Notes: generated by a model not told the origin, from the sequence alone. Positions 53,874 to 62,518 are shown, counted from the stretch's first letter. The stretch is DNA of 64,000 bases from Halomonas sp. HL-48 (GCF_001314875.1 NZ_LJZS01000002.1:1-64000), one strand, 5' to 3'. Translations and numbers: made by a program.

Positions 53874-54692
53874 CTATTGGCGGTCCAATGAGCGAACCGA
53901 CCTCAGCACACTTTTGAACTCATTGCTGATATCTGCGTTTGAGCCGCTACCCAGTTGGACATGCAGGCGCGTTAAATTGCTAACCTGCTGATGATCGCTG
54001 GTGAGCTGGATGGATTGATTGAGACCACGGCCTGCGTTTATCAATTGGCTTGCCTCCCCGACACCTGGCACCGTGACGGTCATCCCTAGCCCGCCAGCCT
54101 GACTGCCAATATTGACTAAAGCACCGCTTGATGTTTCCTCCGTTCGTTTATCATTATTGCCAAGCTGGCTGTTGCCGCGTCCAGCATTGCGCCCCACATC
54201 TACCCAAAAAGCGTTATTAGCCGTATTGGAATTGCCGCCAGCCTGTACCAGTTGAACGACACCACTGCCGTTGGACAACCCTCCATCAAGCTTGGAAGGG
54301 GTATTGGCCATGGTCTGCTGATACTCAGCGTATTGATCCGTTGTAGTAGCAGTGATGTTGGTGGAAAACGTTGGCGATGCCTTTCCGCTCGCCATATCTA
54401 TGCCCAGATTTGCCCGCGCGCGAATTTCTTCACCCGTCGGCATATTCCAGTTCATCGTCATTTCCACGCCGAAAAAGAGCACTTGGCGGCCGTTGACGGC
54501 TTTACCACGCAGCTGTGTCAGTTCATTGTCGGTTAGCTGTCTGCCGTGTTGGTAGGTAGGATCACTGAAATCCGTCGCCACTGTTGCAGCCTGCACCGCA
54601 GGCACGGCGGTCAACATCATAGAAACACTCATCAACGGTACGGCCACCGCATCCCCCCATCGCCTTTTACTTTTGCTTTTATGACCGTTCAT
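53874..54692 (-). CDS. fapE: Exported accessory protein of amyloid operon, FapE-like
   Basis: 272 residues, signal peptide (about 12-36, ending VQAATV). After it come LTDNELTQLRGKAVNGRQVLFFG, then a Gly/Asn/Thr-rich beta-rich region with GNSNTANNAFWVDVGRNAGRGNSQLGN (quoted in part). The LTDxELxxLRGK segment and the position between the C39 protease and the barrel correspond to FapE of Pseudomonas, an exported protein also found as a minor fibre component. I assign it mainly by position and general pattern. Starts 32 bp after the protease gene stop. Confidence 0.65.
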   Translation of the reverse strand: MNGHKSKSKRRWGDAVAVPLMSVSMMLTAVPAVQAATVATDFSDPTYQHGRQLTDNELTQLRGKAVNGRQVLFFGVEMTMNWNMPTGEEIRARANLGIDMASGKASPTFSTNITATTTDQYAEYQQTMANTPSKLDGGLSNGSGVVQLVQAGGNSNTANNAFWVDVGRNAGRGNSQLGNNDKRTEETSSGALVNIGSQAGGLGMTVTVPGVGEASQLINAGRGLNQSIQLTSDHQQVSNLTRLHVQLGSGSNADISNEFKSVLRSVRSLDRQ

Positions 54693-54724
54693 CCTTCCAC
54701 CCTCATGATTATTGCGCCAAGCCT

Positions 54725-55429
54725 TTAGAACACCTCGGCATGACGAAACCCGAAGTCCAGCAACTGTTGCTTGGGCACGGGGGAGAAAACATCTGTGAGT
54801 CTGCGCGCCGTAAGAGGCTGGGATGGATTTAGTAATACCGTATGGGTATCAAAATTTTCGCCAATAACTGCAAAGATGACGTCGTTCCACGCCTCGACGA
54901 ATTCGGAGCGCTCCATTACCTTGTTACCCAGCGCCGGATCACCGATATAGACCCGATCACCGACGACTTTCTTCATCACCACAAAATGCTGATAGCCATC
55001 CAGATCGAGCAGCACGATGACAGGAATCGATACGGAATCTAGCGATGCATCGTCTATCTCGTAGCCGCGAGCACGCATGCCGATCGACTCAACGTAGTTG
55101 CGCAAGTCAAGCAGTGAGAAACCCATGCGCTGGGCCACTTCGGCGTCAGCCACCTCGAACATGCCTTCCAACACGTTGACTTCAGTGACGTCTGAACGCC
55201 CATAGGCGTACTTAAGGATGGTTGCCAGCGAAGCCGCGCCGCAGGAGAAGTCGGTCTCTTGAGGTATAAGGTTCTCGAAGCGACGCTCGCTAATCGATTG
55301 AACCTCCTTGGTAACGGTCGTGCCAGGCACTACATTACCCAAGCGTATAGTTGCCGCCTCAGCGGAGTTGCCCCCTACTGATAAAGCAGCAGACACCGCT
55401 ACCAACAAGGAAACCGTCAAGTTCTTCAT
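54725..55429 (-). CDS. fapD: C39-family papain-like peptidase, FapD type
   Basis: 234 residues: signal peptide (1-26) and a C39 peptidase domain like those that cleave double-glycine leaders. Catalytic set visible: Gln57 and Cys63 in QETDFSCGAAS, His148 in GYQHFVVM, Asp164 in YIGDPALG. In Pseudomonas fapD the protease is needed for amyloid export and probably processes a Fap component. GGAGG precedes the ATG at 55429. It follows the major subunit gene after a strong hairpin. Confidence 0.85.
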   Translation of the reverse strand: MKNLTVSLLVAVSAALSVGGNSAEAATIRLGNVVPGTTVTKEVQSISERRFENLIPQETDFSCGAASLATILKYAYGRSDVTEVNVLEGMFEVADAEVAQRMGFSLLDLRNYVESIGMRARGYEIDDASLDSVSIPVIVLLDLDGYQHFVVMKKVVGDRVYIGDPALGNKVMERSEFVEAWNDVIFAVIGENFDTHTVLLNPSQPLTARRLTDVFSPVPKQQLLDFGFRHAEVF

Positions 55430-55458
55430 CGAACGCCTCCGGTACGGCTTGAATATTC

Positions 55459-55487
55459 AAAAACCCGACCCGCAAAAGCGGGTCGGG
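55459..55487 (-). terminator. Attenuating terminator between major subunit and fapD
   Basis: CCCGACCCGC (55464-55473) pairs perfectly with GCGGGTCGGG (55478-55487), loop AAAA; on the minus strand it is followed by TTTTTGAAT. It should end most transcripts after the subunit genes and let a few continue into fapD. Confidence 0.82.
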
Positions 55488-55505
55488 CAATTCACCCGCG
55501 TGCGA

Positions 55506-56423
55506 TCACTGGCTGCGAGCGATCGACAGGGTGTTGCTTTGCATATTGCCGTTGCCGGAAGCGATGTTAGCGCCGATGTTGCCGGAAGCGCCGGACAACG
55601 CACCGCCGCTTAGCTGAGCGTTGTTAGTATTGTTAACAACATAGACACCGTAACGGGATCCATAAACAACGAGGTCATCGTCAGCAAGGTTATCGTAGGA
55701 AACTTGCAGACCGCCGCTGGTGGCATCGGCAGAGCTATTGGAACCCACGGCCAGGGCAAGGCCATTACTCTGTGCATTGCCGGAACCCGCCGCCACGTTT
55801 ACGCCAATGTTGCCAGAAGCACCTTGCAGTGAGTTATCCAGCACCGCATTGTTGTTTGTGCCGTCATCGTAATAGGTATTATCTGAAGACGACTGCACAG
55901 AGAATGTTGCAGCTTTGGCAAATACCATTGCAGCATCATCTTCATCATCTCCCCAGTTGCCTCCTCCTGGGAATACAAATGAAGACGCTGACATTCCCGG
56001 TCCACTTTCACCGTCTGTTTCATCTTGTCCTTTGGCAATTGAGGTATCGTTTGCCTGCATATTGAGGTTACCGGCACCTACGTTGATACCGATATTACCG
56101 CTGGCACCGTTACCGGAATCGCCATTTACGATAGCATCGTTATCAGTCTTATCAGTGGTAACCGTATTACTGTGGTTCAACTGCTTACGGTCGACAGTAG
56201 CGGCCGCGTAGTTGTTGGGATCATCAATACCGAACTCGTCTTCAATTTCGATATCAGCCTCGAATTCGATTTCATGCTCGATCTCGACTTCGATTTCGTT
56301 TTCCCACTCTGAGTCAACGTAGCTGTCGGTATCGAAGGTGTTACTGTCGTAAGCCAGCGCATAGGAAGATGCGAACAGGGCAGCGACAGCCAGGGCGAGC
56401 GGTGCTTTTGCGAACGTTTTCAT
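55506..56423 (-). CDS. fapC: Major functional amyloid subunit, FapC-like
   Basis: 305 residues: signal peptide (1-24, YALA end), an N-terminal acidic segment (about 39-68) in which Glu/Asp alternate with hydrophobic residues, then three imperfect repeats (about 96-131, 192-227, 268-304) built on GASGNIGxNVxAGxxNxQ and ending xxxLSIA, separated by Asp/Ser/Tyr-rich linkers. The repeat type, with conserved Gly, Asn and Gln, is that of Pseudomonas FapC/FapB. No cysteine is present, so the C-terminal Cys-X-X-Cys reported for Pseudomonas FapC is absent. ATG 56423 has GGAG upstream. Secreted through the FapF-like barrel (inference). Confidence 0.82.
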   Translation of the reverse strand: MKTFAKAPLALAVAALFASSYALAYDSNTFDTDSYVDSEWENEIEVEIEHEIEFEADIEIEDEFGIDDPNNYAAATVDRKQLNHSNTVTTDKTDNDAIVNGDSGNGASGNIGINVGAGNLNMQANDTSIAKGQDETDGESGPGMSASSFVFPGGGNWGDDEDDAAMVFAKAATFSVQSSSDNTYYDDGTNNNAVLDNSLQGASGNIGVNVAAGSGNAQSNGLALAVGSNSSADATSGGLQVSYDNLADDDLVVYGSRYGVYVVNNTNNAQLSGGALSGASGNIGANIASGNGNMQSNTLSIARSQ

Positions 56424-56487
56424 GGTCTTTCTCCTGAATGAACCTGCAAAGAGTGCTTTTGATGTTATGAAGGCACGACTACCACTA

Positions 56488-57120
56488 TCAGCGAGCACCG
56501 GATGTCATACGGATGCCCACATGGTTCCCAGTAGCGTTACCCCTTCCTGCCGACTGATTCACCTGAATGACACCGCGCGACCCAGAGAAAGCCGAATCCT
56601 CGATGGCGACTTTTCGTGAACCCCCACTGTCATCCGACTCACCGGTCGGCTCCTGCGTCCGGGACACCACCTGACTCAGCGATTCGCTGTTCAGGGAACT
56701 GCCCCTTATGCCCAGGGCAACACTCAAGGTGTTGCTCTGCACATTTTCTTGCCCCGCAGCCTGGTTGACGGAAATCCAGCCAACCGCCTGGCTCAATGCG
56801 TTATCTTTGATAACGGCAGTGGCCTGTTCTGGTTCGAGGCGATTATTCGATGAAACAACCTGAACCACGATGTTGTTAGCCAGGGCGTAGTCGCCCATGG
56901 CAATGACACCGGAGTTGTTCTGTAAATTGCTGTTACCGGCGGCTATATTGACGTTGATGGCGCCCTGTACATTGCTGAGAGAATTGCCATCAATCAGCGA
57001 TGCGGCACGGTAAGTGGTATTGAAAACCCGGTGAAAGCTATCGTCCTGAAGACGCTCCTGACCCCAGGCACTCGCGATGAAGCCAGCCATGACGAGGGTC
57101 GATAATCCCTTTATCAGCAT
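56488..57120 (-). CDS. fapB: Minor amyloid subunit / nucleator, FapB-like
   Basis: 210 residues from ATG 57120: signal peptide (1-20), then three repeats (about 43-75, 103-136, 171-205) of the form VQGAINVNIAAGNSNLQNN, AVGWISVNQAAGQENVQSN and SRGVIQVNQSAGRGNATGN. These match the repeats of the gene that follows but with short linkers, as FapB differs from FapC. It may act as nucleator or could be a FapA/FapB merger, since no separate fapA is seen. GAGG six bases upstream supports 57120; ATGs at 57156 and 57159 are alternatives. First gene of the operon. Confidence 0.72.
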   Translation of the reverse strand: MLIKGLSTLVMAGFIASAWGQERLQDDSFHRVFNTTYRAASLIDGNSLSNVQGAINVNIAAGNSNLQNNSGVIAMGDYALANNIVVQVVSSNNRLEPEQATAVIKDNALSQAVGWISVNQAAGQENVQSNTLSVALGIRGSSLNSESLSQVVSRTQEPTGESDDSGGSRKVAIEDSAFSGSRGVIQVNQSAGRGNATGNHVGIRMTSGAR

Positions 57121-57678
57121 GGGCACCGCCTCAAGCCCTTTTTCATGTTGTGCCATCATCGTCTCAACCTTCGACCGTAGGTGGGCAACCGCGCAAAGAT
57201 ACACAAAGATACAAAAAGATATTTAATGAAATATTGATTTACATAGTAGGAGAGGTTTGAAAGCGAGCACACCTGATATTTGTCAAATCAATCGGTGGTT
57301 TTTTTAATGCAGAAGGGGCTATGGAAAGATGAGGTTGCTTGAGTTGACCAGCATTAGCTATATCATCAAATATTGAAAAATACTTAAAATACAAAGTGAT
57401 AAAGAGGACTATATTAATTGGCACGGTGAAAAATCCCGACATTGGTGCCTTGACACGGTTATGATCGATGATCGAATCGAGCTTTTACTGGTCTTTATCG
57501 AGAGGTAGGGAGGGTTACAGCGCTAGATCGGCCCAAGAAAGTTGGCCGCATCATTATGTTACAATTGAGCTCGGAGAGGTGCTCTGGGAATTCAAAACGC
57601 AATAGGAGCAGAGCAATGCTATCGCTCTGCTTTGAGTCGCCTATCGTCAGGCGGCTGTTCATTTCGCTGGCGGTTTTA
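57121..57678. other. 558-bp non-coding control region upstream of the amyloid operon
   Basis: No credible gene. It should contain the promoter of the minus-strand amyloid operon. AT-rich between about 57195 and 57425, with three AAAGAT units spaced exactly 10 bp (57195, 57205, 57215). A short hairpin GCAGAGC (57608-57614) / GCTCTGC (57624-57630) lies downstream of the secreted-protein gene and may end its transcript. Confidence 0.5.
57195..57220. repeat. Three helically phased AAAGAT repeats
   Basis: AAAGAT at 57195-57200, 57205-57210 and 57215-57220, each 10 bp apart with ACAC/ACAA spacers, 75-100 bp upstream of the first amyloid gene (ATCTTT on its coding strand). Phasing by one helical turn places the units on one DNA face, as in cooperative regulator-binding sites. 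Confidence 0.5.
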
Positions 57679-58044
57679 CTAGCGAATCGATACCGTCAGC
57701 GTGCCACCCTTGCCCTGGGTAGACGAACGCGAGCGGTTGCTACCTTTCTGAATATCCACTTCCAAACGATCACCGTCGCTCAACAGCGTTACCGTGCCGT
57801 CAAGTGCTTCGCCCTCATAGCTGAATTCAGCCGGTACGCGACCGTTTTCCTCAACGTGTTCGGTGGTTTCGCCCTCGTGGGTCACTTTCCAACGGGCGGA
57901 AAACGCAGCGCCCTCCGTGCCTTCCATGGTGATGCGAATTTGAGACATCGATGCCTCCTGTTGCGACTGTGCCGTAATCGGTGGATGAAAGCTCAGTCCA
58001 ATGGCCAATAGCGCGGCGCCCGGCCACGTAAAGCGTTGTATCAT
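57679..58044 (-). CDS. Small secreted protein of unknown function
   Basis: 121 residues: signal peptide (about 1-26, ITAQSQ), then a compact, predicted all-beta domain rich in charged residues (RITMEGTEGAAFSARW, TVTLLSDGDRLEVDIQ) ending in TLTVSIR. No cysteine, no lipobox. I do not recognise a family. GGGGGAGGAGG before the ATG is a very strong ribosome-binding site. It lies between hemL and the amyloid operon on the same strand, so it could belong to either or stand alone; a hairpin separates it from hemL. Confidence 0.75.
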   Translation of the reverse strand: MIQRFTWPGAALLAIGLSFHPPITAQSQQEASMSQIRITMEGTEGAAFSARWKVTHEGETTEHVEENGRVPAEFSYEGEALDGTVTLLSDGDRLEVDIQKGSNRSRSSTQGKGGTLTVSIR

Positions 58045-58063
58045 GATGGCCTCCTCCCCCTAC

Positions 58064-58093
58064 AAAAAGAGCCGCTGGTTGTCAGCGGCTCTT
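58064..58093 (-). terminator. Rho-independent terminator of hemL
   Basis: AAGAGCCGCTG (58067-58077) pairs perfectly with CAGCGGCTCTT (58083-58093), loop of 5; T-run on the minus strand. Confidence 0.85.
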
Positions 58094-58123
58094 AGAGTAT
58101 AGCGGGATTTCGGTTACTTGCTG

Positions 58124-59404
58124 TTACATTGAGGCAAAGGCTTTTTCCGCAGCGTCCAGGGTGACCTGAATATCTTCCGGCGTGTGGGCGCTGGACATGA
58201 AGCCGGCTTCGAACGCCGATGGCGCCAGGTAGACGCCGTGGTCCAGCATGGCACCAAAGAAGCGGCGAAACGCTTCCGGGTCACAGGCGGTGGCCTGAGC
58301 AAAGTTATCCACACGGCGTTGGCCGGTAAAAAACACCCCAAACATGCCACCGGCCGACTGGGTCATCATCGGGACGTTGGCCGCGTTGGCGCGTTCTTGA
58401 AGGCCGTTACACAACGTGGCCACCCGCTGCGCCAACGCATCGTGGAAGCCAGGTACCTGAAGCTTGGTCAAAAGCGCAATCCCCGCGGCCATGGCCAGCG
58501 GATTGCCTGAGAGGGTGCCCGCCTGATAAATCGGCCCCATCGGCGAGATATTCTGCATGATTTCGCGTTTGCCCCCAAAGGCACCAACGGGCATACCGCC
58601 GCCGACGATCTTGCCCAGGCAGGTGAGGTCGGGGATGACGCCGTAGTGGGCCTGAGCACCGCCAAGCGCTACCCGGAAGCCGGTCATCACTTCATCAAAA
58701 ATCAGCACGCTATCGTGCTCATTGCACACCCTGCGCAGGGTTTCCAAAAAGCCCGGCTGGGGCGGGATGCAGTTCATATTGCCGGAGACCGGCTCAACGA
58801 TGATACAGGCGATCTCATCGCCCATTTCTTCGAAGCATTCCTCAACGCCTTCGGGGTCATTGTACGAAAGCGTAATGGTATGCGCCGCCAGCGACGCAGG
58901 CACGCCTGGCGAGCTAGGTTCACCGTGGGTCAACGCACCGGAGCCCGCTTTAACCAGCAACGAATCGGAATGACCATGGTAATTGCCTTCAAACTTGACG
59001 ATCTTGTCGCGTCCGGTCGCGCCGCGCGCCAGCCGTATCGCCGACATGGTCGCCTCGGTGCCGGAACTGGTCATACGCACCATTTCCATCGACGGAATCA
59101 TCTCGCAGATCAGATCCGCCATGGTGGTTTCGACCGCAGTGGGCGTGCCGAATGACAGCCCATTGTCTAGCCGTGCCCGCACGGCGGCGAGTACGTCCTG
59201 ATCCGCATGCCCGGTAATCATGGGACCCCAGGAACCCACATAGTCGACGTAGCGATTGCCTTCCACGTCGAACAGATAGGCGCCCTGAGCGCGCTCCATG
59301 AAAACCGGCGGACGGTGCAGCCCTTTAAAGGCCCGCACCGGTGAGTTCACGCCGCCCGGAATATGGCGGCTGGCAAGTTCAAACAGTTCAGCGGAAGTCG
59401 TCAT
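58124..59404 (-). CDS. hemL: Glutamate-1-semialdehyde 2,1-aminomutase
   Basis: PLP enzyme making 5-aminolevulinate for heme in the C5 pathway. 426 residues: [64 protein letters not shown], and Lys265 in [13 protein letters not shown] for the Schiff base. Starts 35 bp after thiD; hemJ, two genes upstream, is a second heme gene, so the group links heme synthesis with thiamine. Confidence 0.97.
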   Translation of the reverse strand: MTTSAELFELASRHIPGGVNSPVRAFKGLHRPPVFMERAQGAYLFDVEGNRYVDYVGSWGPMITGHADQDVLAAVRARLDNGLSFGTPTAVETTMADLICEMIPSMEMVRMTSSGTEATMSAIRLARGATGRDKIVKFEGNYHGHSDSLLVKAGSGALTHGEPSSPGVPASLAAHTITLSYNDPEGVEECFEEMGDEIACIIVEPVSGNMNCIPPQPGFLETLRRVCNEHDSVLIFDEVMTGFRVALGGAQAHYGVIPDLTCLGKIVGGGMPVGAFGGKREIMQNISPMGPIYQAGTLSGNPLAMAAGIALLTKLQVPGFHDALAQRVATLCNGLQERANAANVPMMTQSAGGMFGVFFTGQRRVDNFAQATACDPEAFRRFFGAMLDHGVYLAPSAFEAGFMSSAHTPEDIQVTLDAAEKAFASM

Positions 59405-59439
59405 GGCGTCCTCTTCATTAATCGCATGGCGTCATAAGG

Positions 59440-60249
59440 TCAAAAACGGGAAGTGCGCGGGGAACGGTTGGGTAAACACTGCCCACCTGTCGGCTGATAC
59501 CCCTGTGACAAGCTATGCCAGGTAAAGTGCTGTGCCTGCTCACAGGCTGTAAGTAAGCGCTCACCAACAGCCAGGCGCGCCGCAATGGCGGATGACAGCG
59601 TGCATCCCGACCCATGGAACGACTCGGGTAAACGGGGCCAATGCCACTGCCGGGTGTTATCCGGCGAATGCAGCGTCAACAGGACCTGATGGTCATTACC
59701 AGGCAGCGGATCATCCGTGGCCGACACCAATACGGCCTGGCATCCCAGGGACAGCAGCGCTACCGCTCTCGCCGTATCGTCATCGCTTGGCGGACTCTCA
59801 GGAGTGAGCATGGCCAGTTCAGCGCGATTGGGGGTCAGTATATCCACCATTGGCAGCAGCTGTTCGCGATATTGCCGACGTAATTCAGGAGTCGAAAGCT
59901 CGGCACCGCCGCCAGCCTTCAATACCGGGTCGGCCACCACCGGTACGCCCGGAAAGCGCCGAATGATCGCCACGACGGCCTTGAGCGTCGCCTCATGGCT
60001 GATCAAGCCCAGCTTGATGGCTGCCACCGGCATGGAAGCGATCTCATCCACCATCTGGCCCATCAGTTGTGCGTCCGTCGGCACCACGCGGACAACATCC
60101 TGGCAGTTTTGAATGGTAAGCGCCGTAGGAATGGTAACGGCCCAGCCGCCACACGCGGTGATCGACTGGCTATCGGCAATCAGCCCCGCCCCGCCGGTCG
60201 GGTCATGGCCAGCCAGCACGAGTACAACAGGAGGTAATGGGCGGCGCAT
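59440..60249 (-). CDS. thiD: Hydroxymethylpyrimidine/phosphomethylpyrimidine kinase
   Basis: Phosphorylates HMP and HMP-P in thiamine synthesis (ribokinase fold). 269 residues: GHDPTGGAGLIADSQSI at the N-terminus, IKLGLISHEA, VVADPVLKAGGG, LTPNRAELAML, and the anion hole/catalytic GSGCTLSSAIAARLA. In pseudomonads thiE follows, but here hemL follows directly with 35 bp. Its ATG overlaps the hemJ stop by one base. Confidence 0.92.
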   Translation of the reverse strand: MRRPLPPVVLVLAGHDPTGGAGLIADSQSITACGGWAVTIPTALTIQNCQDVVRVVPTDAQLMGQMVDEIASMPVAAIKLGLISHEATLKAVVAIIRRFPGVPVVADPVLKAGGGAELSTPELRRQYREQLLPMVDILTPNRAELAMLTPESPPSDDDTARAVALLSLGCQAVLVSATDDPLPGNDHQVLLTLHSPDNTRQWHWPRLPESFHGSGCTLSSAIAARLAVGERLLTACEQAQHFTWHSLSQGYQPTGGQCLPNRSPRTSRF

Positions 60250-60680
60250 CAGAACGGTTTCACCACCGCCAGAAGAATGATCCCGATCAGCGCGATCACC
60301 GGTGCCTCATTGAACCAGCGGAAAAACACATGGCTTTTAGTGCAGCGCGCCTGATTGAACTGCTTCAGGTAAATCAGACACACGTGGTGATAAGCAATCA
60401 GCAACACGATCAGCAGCAGTTTGACATGCACCCACCCCTGGCTGAGCCAGGCAGGATTCAGATACACAAGCCAACCGCCGAAAATCAGCACGGCGATCAT
60501 CGACGGCGTCATGATGCCCCGATAGAGCTTGCGCTCCATGGTCGTAAAGTAGCTCATCGCCTGACTGTCGCCCGCATCCCGCGCCTGGGCGTGGTAAACG
60601 TACAGCCTAGGTAAATAAAACAGAGCGGCAAACCAGGTCACCATGGCGATGAGATGAATCGCTTTGATCCATAAATACAT
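60249..60680 (-). CDS. hemJ: Protoporphyrinogen oxidase HemJ
   Basis: Integral membrane protein replacing HemG/HemY in oxidation of protoporphyrinogen IX. 143 residues, four predicted membrane spans. The N-terminal KAIHLIAMVTWFAALFYLPR carries the conserved His9 and Arg, and VHVKLLLIVLLIAYHH the second conserved region. Lies 9 bp after the CLC gene and overlaps thiD by one base, suggesting one transcript clc-hemJ-thiD-hemL. Confidence 0.9.
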   Translation of the reverse strand: MYLWIKAIHLIAMVTWFAALFYLPRLYVYHAQARDAGDSQAMSYFTTMERKLYRGIMTPSMIAVLIFGGWLVYLNPAWLSQGWVHVKLLLIVLLIAYHHVCLIYLKQFNQARCTKSHVFFRWFNEAPVIALIGIILLAVVKPF

Positions 60681-60689
60681 TGTAACTCC

Positions 60690-62492
60690 TTAGGCTGAAG
60701 GCTCTTTATGAGACGAATCGCTGTCGCGAGGATCGCGGTAATGGTAATAACGTTCGATAGCGCCCCGGGTGATGATACCTGAAATGCGCTGTTGTTTCGG
60801 TCGATATCCGTGAACCACGTAAAGCGCATCCAGGGTGTTGTCCTGGAGGGCCAAAAAGGCTTCGGATAGGGTTGCCTGCAGCGCGACAGGCGCCATTTCT
60901 AGCCGCTGACCGGGAATTTCCAGCAGGTCGATCATTTCATCCGCGGGGGCATTGATACCGTGCGATTCGTCGTGTTCGATCAGCCAGCGGGCCAGCTCGG
61001 CCGCTTTGAGGCCGAGCACCGGTTTATCGTCACTGGAACGCTCGATCACCAACCACACCGGATTGGTTTCCAGTAAGCGTCGCGCCTGGTCAGGGCTTAT
61101 CATTCGCGTTGTCCGCACCAGGTTGCGCTCCATCACTGCCGGCACCGATACCCTCGACAGCGCCTGCATCAGCGGTTGCTGAAGCGGGTGCAGGCCATAG
61201 CGTATGCTGCTGATGAAAAACCCCTCGCAGCGGGTGAGCTGACGCGACGTCAAGCACGCCACTACGACCACGAGCATGCCCGGCAACATGATACCCGGCG
61301 TATGCGTGAGTTCCAGTAGGGCCATCAACGCCGCCAGCGGTGCCTGGAGCACCGCGCCCATCATCGCCGCCATACCCAGCATGGCATAGACACCGGGATT
61401 GGCCGCCTTGGCTTCCCAGATCCAGGCGCCCAGCAAGCCACTCAGCGCCCCGGTCGCCGCCCCCATCACCAGGACCGGGCCAATAATTCCGATCGGCACA
61501 CCGCCGGCCACCGTTAATCCCGTGACCACCAGTTTGACCGCCATCAGCGCCAGCAACACCTGAACCGTCAGCTGGTTATTGAGCGCGGCGGCCACGCTGT
61601 CGTAGCCGATCCCCTGCACCTCGGGAAACCAGAAGGCGGCAAGGCCCGTTACCCCAGCCACCGCGCCCAAACGGCACCACAGCGGCCATTGCTGGAAACG
61701 CTGCAGCCGCGATAAATGAATGAATCCGCCGGCTAGCAAACCAATCACCAACCCCAACAGGATCACCCAGGGCAGATTCATCAACGAGCCCAGCGCAACA
61801 TTGGGAATATCAAACGCCGGCTGGTTGCCGTAGACCAGTTGCGCCACCAGGGCGCCCATCATCGACGCCAGGATAACGGGCATGAAGCTCATCAAGGTGT
61901 ATTCCATCATGACTACTTCCATGGCAAAGATGACACCGGCAATCGGCGTATTGAACGACGCTGAAATCGCCGCCGCCGTGCCGCACGCCACCAACACCCG
62001 CAGGCTATTGTTGGGCAAGCGCATCCGCTGACCCAGGCCACTCGACGCGGCGGCGCCCAGATGAATGGCAGGTCCTTCACGGCCCGCCGATAGCCCCCCG
62101 AGCACCGCGATCACCCCTACCCACCATTGGTTGAGCCAGTTACGCAACGGAAAACGGCCCTGATGGTAGGTCAAGCGTTCAATGACATGACCCACGCCGA
62201 GCTTGCGGGCAGCCGCTTTTTGTCGGTAGAGAAAAACCCCGATCAAGGTGACGGCGAGAAACGGCAGTCCGGCGCGCACCCACGGCGAGAGCCCCTCAAA
62301 GGCTTCCGGGTCGCCATCGGGCATCAACAGCAAGCCACCTGCCGACAGCAGCAGGCGGAAGATGACCATCAGGGCGCCAGTGATCAGTCCCGATATCAGC
62401 CCCAATACGCATAGCTGCGGCAGCGCATCGACGTTTGCCAACTGGCGTCGGAAACTGTCTAAGGTGAAGTCGGACCGAGAAAAACGCGCCAC
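60690..62492 (-). CDS. CLC-family chloride channel/transporter with CBS domains
   Basis: 600 residues: CLC membrane domain (about 25-425) and a C-terminal pair of CBS domains (about 455-585). The external gating Glu is kept in GREGPAIHLG (Glu139), but the site matching the E. coli proton Glu203 is Val (FAMEVVMMEY versus FIIEEM), and the first selectivity motif reads GVGHVIERL instead of GSGIP. This argues for a channel-like or otherwise atypical member. No ATG fits; GTG 62492 has GGAAGG six bases upstream and is preferred over TTG 62498. In E. coli clcA lies between hemL and erpA, as here in essence. Confidence 0.9.
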   Translation of the reverse strand: MARFSRSDFTLDSFRRQLANVDALPQLCVLGLISGLITGALMVIFRLLLSAGGLLLMPDGDPEAFEGLSPWVRAGLPFLAVTLIGVFLYRQKAAARKLGVGHVIERLTYHQGRFPLRNWLNQWWVGVIAVLGGLSAGREGPAIHLGAAASSGLGQRMRLPNNSLRVLVACGTAAAISASFNTPIAGVIFAMEVVMMEYTLMSFMPVILASMMGALVAQLVYGNQPAFDIPNVALGSLMNLPWVILLGLVIGLLAGGFIHLSRLQRFQQWPLWCRLGAVAGVTGLAAFWFPEVQGIGYDSVAAALNNQLTVQVLLALMAVKLVVTGLTVAGGVPIGIIGPVLVMGAATGALSGLLGAWIWEAKAANPGVYAMLGMAAMMGAVLQAPLAALMALLELTHTPGIMLPGMLVVVVACLTSRQLTRCEGFFISSIRYGLHPLQQPLMQALSRVSVPAVMERNLVRTTRMISPDQARRLLETNPVWLVIERSSDDKPVLGLKAAELARWLIEHDESHGINAPADEMIDLLEIPGQRLEMAPVALQATLSEAFLALQDNTLDALYVVHGYRPKQQRISGIITRGAIERYYHYRDPRDSDSSHKEPSA

Positions 62493-62518
62493 AGGCAACC
62501 TTCCATGCTCTTGTGTCT

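Noticed and set aside
57239-57442. 67-codon minus-strand frame upstream of the amyloid operon with AAGG before its ATG
   Set aside because: Composition looks like translated AT-rich spacer, no recognisable domain, and it occupies the likely control region of the operon.
57556-58011. 151-codon plus-strand frame opposite the small secreted protein gene
   Set aside because: Antisense shadow; the minus-strand frame has a signal peptide and a strong ribosome-binding site.
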